A DNA stretch of 64,000 bases from Colius striatus (taxonomy: Eukaryota > Chordata > Aves > Coliiformes > Coliidae). Positions 62,567 through 64,000 of this stretch are shown here, in pieces (position 1 is the stretch's first letter; each line of letters opens with the position of its first letter). A program made the position numbers and the translations under genes. The notes below the pieces were generated by a model. The model saw only the letters and a program-made list of their open reading frames with translations. It ran no database searches and was not told the DNA's origin. Where the stretch lies: positions 5,518,001-5,582,000 of the forward strand of contig NC_084763.1 of the NCBI RefSeq assembly GCF_028858725.1, read 5' to 3'.

Positions 62567-62690
62567 CGGGGCGGCTCGGACGGCGTCCGTCCCGCCGCTG
62601 CCAGGGTGTGCAAGGAGGCGAGCGGTCCTGCTCCCCGAAAGGGCACGTTCTGGAGGAAACAGCCACCGCGGGCGAGGTTTTGTGTTAGTA

Positions 62691-63717
62691 TAGATAGATA
62701 TATGTGTCTCTATATATGCACAAAAAGCACAGGTCGGTTAAAACGAACGTCTCCGTGAAAAGGATGCAACGCACCTTCGGTTTGAGCATGCCAAAACCCA
62801 CGCGGGTCCACCACTAATGACTGTGCAGGAGGGACAGTGGGGACGTTTTTCATTCATCTCTTAACAAGGCTAAAAAGAATATATATATATATCAAAATAA
62901 ACAATATTTTGTGTGAGGCAAGTTTTGATACAGTGTATGTGGTGAGCAAAGGAACTTCATTCTTCTCCTCTTTTAAAATGAAAAGGTTGCATTCGGTATA
63001 CTGTCCAAAAACTCAAATGAGTCAAAAATCCTTATATAACTGGTAATTTATATATATGTATATGTATATTTATGTGGATATATATACATACAAGGGGAAA
63101 CTTGCCCCTACAGCATGAAGTACTACATGGCTTGTTTCTCCTAATAACTGAGTGACTTCTATTTTCTGAAAAACACTATTTAGGCTTATGTGATCAAACC
63201 ATCTAGGAAAAGCAACATCATTTTTTTTCTAGTACTTGTTTAAGGAAGCAGTAAAAATGTTGTTATATTTAAATTCTTTCTTTTATATGAAGATTATTGC
63301 CAAGCTGCACATCAATTCTTACCACTTTTAACTAGCCAGCTTTTACCACTTCAGCTATTAGATCAAATGCTTGGGAGAGATTTTGAGGTTTGTTTCCTTA
63401 GGACAAGTTTTTGGGTTATTTTTCTTTCTGTGTATAATGAGCTGAAGCCTCTTGAACACTAATTCAAACCAATGAAGGTTGGTAGAATAAAGGCTCTTCT
63501 TAGAACTTGTCAAAGCTGAGTGTTTGTACTAACAGTAGTTTTTAGTCTAACGGTAAAATACTGAAATGTTTGAATCCAGAGGTATTTTTTACAGAGCTGG
63601 ATTCATCTCCCTTAACTTTTAAGGAAATATAGCTTCTGGAAAAGAAAAGGAAATAGGAATTGAGTTGATAAGGGAGACATAGTACATACTACAGTGAATG
63701 AATTTTGTTCCTTTATA
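62691..63717. other. AT-rich stretch with three TA-type microsatellites
   Basis: Immediately after the island come TATAGATAGATATATG-type sequence (about 62,690-62,720), an (AT) run (about 62,880-62,892) and a TATATATGTATATG-type run (about 63,047-63,090). No coding exon was recognised. If the plus-strand TATA box is used, this would be early transcript or first intron. Confidence 0.6.
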
Positions 63718-64000
63718 GAGTCAAAGAATGGTAGGGGTTGGAAGAGACCTCCAAAGCAGGGTTTTGAAAACTTCCAGAGGAGCCTCCACACTCTCCCTGG
63801 GCAGCCTGTGCCAGGGCTCCCTCACTCTCACAGGAAAGTTTTTCCTTGTGTTTAAGTGGAACTTTTTGTGTTCCAGCTTTTAGCCATTACCCCTTGTCCT
63901 GTCACTAGACACTACAGAAAAAGTCCTCCTGACATCCACCTTTTACATACTTAAAAATGTAGATGAGGTCTCACCTCAGTTCTCTTTTCCATGCTAAACA
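63718..64000 (-). mobile_element. CR1 3' fragment, cut by the window edge
   Basis: The complement of a CR1 3' region starts GAGTCAAAGAATGGTAGGGG, with GGAAGAGACCTCCAAAGCAG. It continues through CTCCCTGGGCAGCCTGTGCC, CCTTGTGTTTAAGTGGAAC, GCCATTACCCCTTGTCCTGT and GATGAGGTCTCACCTCAGTT to the last base. The element continues beyond the window. Its minus orientation would place it antisense to a plus-strand transcript from the island. Confidence 0.93.

Larger units (their letters stand above)
61000..62690. promoter_or_regulatory. CpG island with a promoter
   Basis: Composition changes sharply near 61,000 from CpG-poor AT-rich DNA to dense C+G with very frequent CpG, and changes back near 62,690. 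Such an unmethylated-type island in vertebrates almost always marks a promoter. Inside lie a CTCF-like motif (61,316), a 33-bp minisatellite (61,896-62,093), a G-quadruplex run (62,288), an inverted CRE pair (62,310-62,340) and a TATA-like box (62,371). Long overlapping ORFs on both strands are expected in stop-poor GC-rich DNA and are not evidence of coding. The gene served is not identifiable from the window. Confidence 0.9.

Noticed and set aside
61797..62693. 298-codon plus-strand ORF through the minisatellite and promoter
   Set aside because: It opens at GTG, not ATG, runs straight through the TATA-like box and predicted start site, has low-complexity proline/arginine/alanine content, and overlaps equally long frames on the other strand. 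The 33-bp repeat keeps all these frames open.
1..64000. CRISPR array, bacterial operons or prophage
   Set aside because: The only regular repeat is the 33-bp contiguous minisatellite, which has no spacers. CR1 elements, the CpG island and CpG depletion mark vertebrate DNA.

Overview
This is vertebrate nuclear DNA and almost certainly avian. It has no operons, no long open reading frames and no recognisable protein-coding exons. It is AT-rich and CpG-poor for most of its length. It carries at least nine fragments of CR1 LINEs, whose 3' ends read ATTCTGTGATTCT or ATTCTATGATTCT, and two LTRs of types I recall from bird genomes. The species cannot be named from the sequence.

Layout. Positions 1 to about 61,000 form a long intergenic or intronic stretch. 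Its identifiable content is mobile-element debris: a CR1 at 5.9-6.7 kb carrying a broken reverse transcriptase (RT) and a second CR1 tail nested inside it; a solo ERV LTR at 9.1-9.7 kb; a CR1 tail at 20.2 kb; a cluster of six CR1 fragments in both orientations at 29.1-34.6 kb, one with a second broken RT; a second solo LTR at 36.6-37.2 kb; and a CR1 tail at 55.4 kb. Small repeats, hairpins and motif clusters are scattered between these. I see no RNA gene and no CRISPR array.

From about 61.0 to 62.69 kb the composition switches abruptly to a dense CpG island. Inside it are a strong CTCF-like motif, a tandem array of six 33-bp units each with a RUNX-type core, a G-quadruplex-prone run, two CRE half-sites facing each other as a perfect inverted repeat, a FOX-like motif and a TATA-like box (TATTTAAG, plus strand). 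This looks like the regulated promoter of one transcription unit. The TATA box points to a plus-strand transcript starting near 62,400 whose later exons lie beyond the window. The best splice donors in the island are on the minus strand, so direction is unresolved, and I cannot name the gene.

After the island the sequence returns at once to AT-rich DNA with three TA-type microsatellites within 400 bases, and the window ends inside another CR1. The main interest is the promoter island and its minisatellite. The rest is a gene-poor region with repeats and a few possible regulatory motifs that comparative data would have to test.
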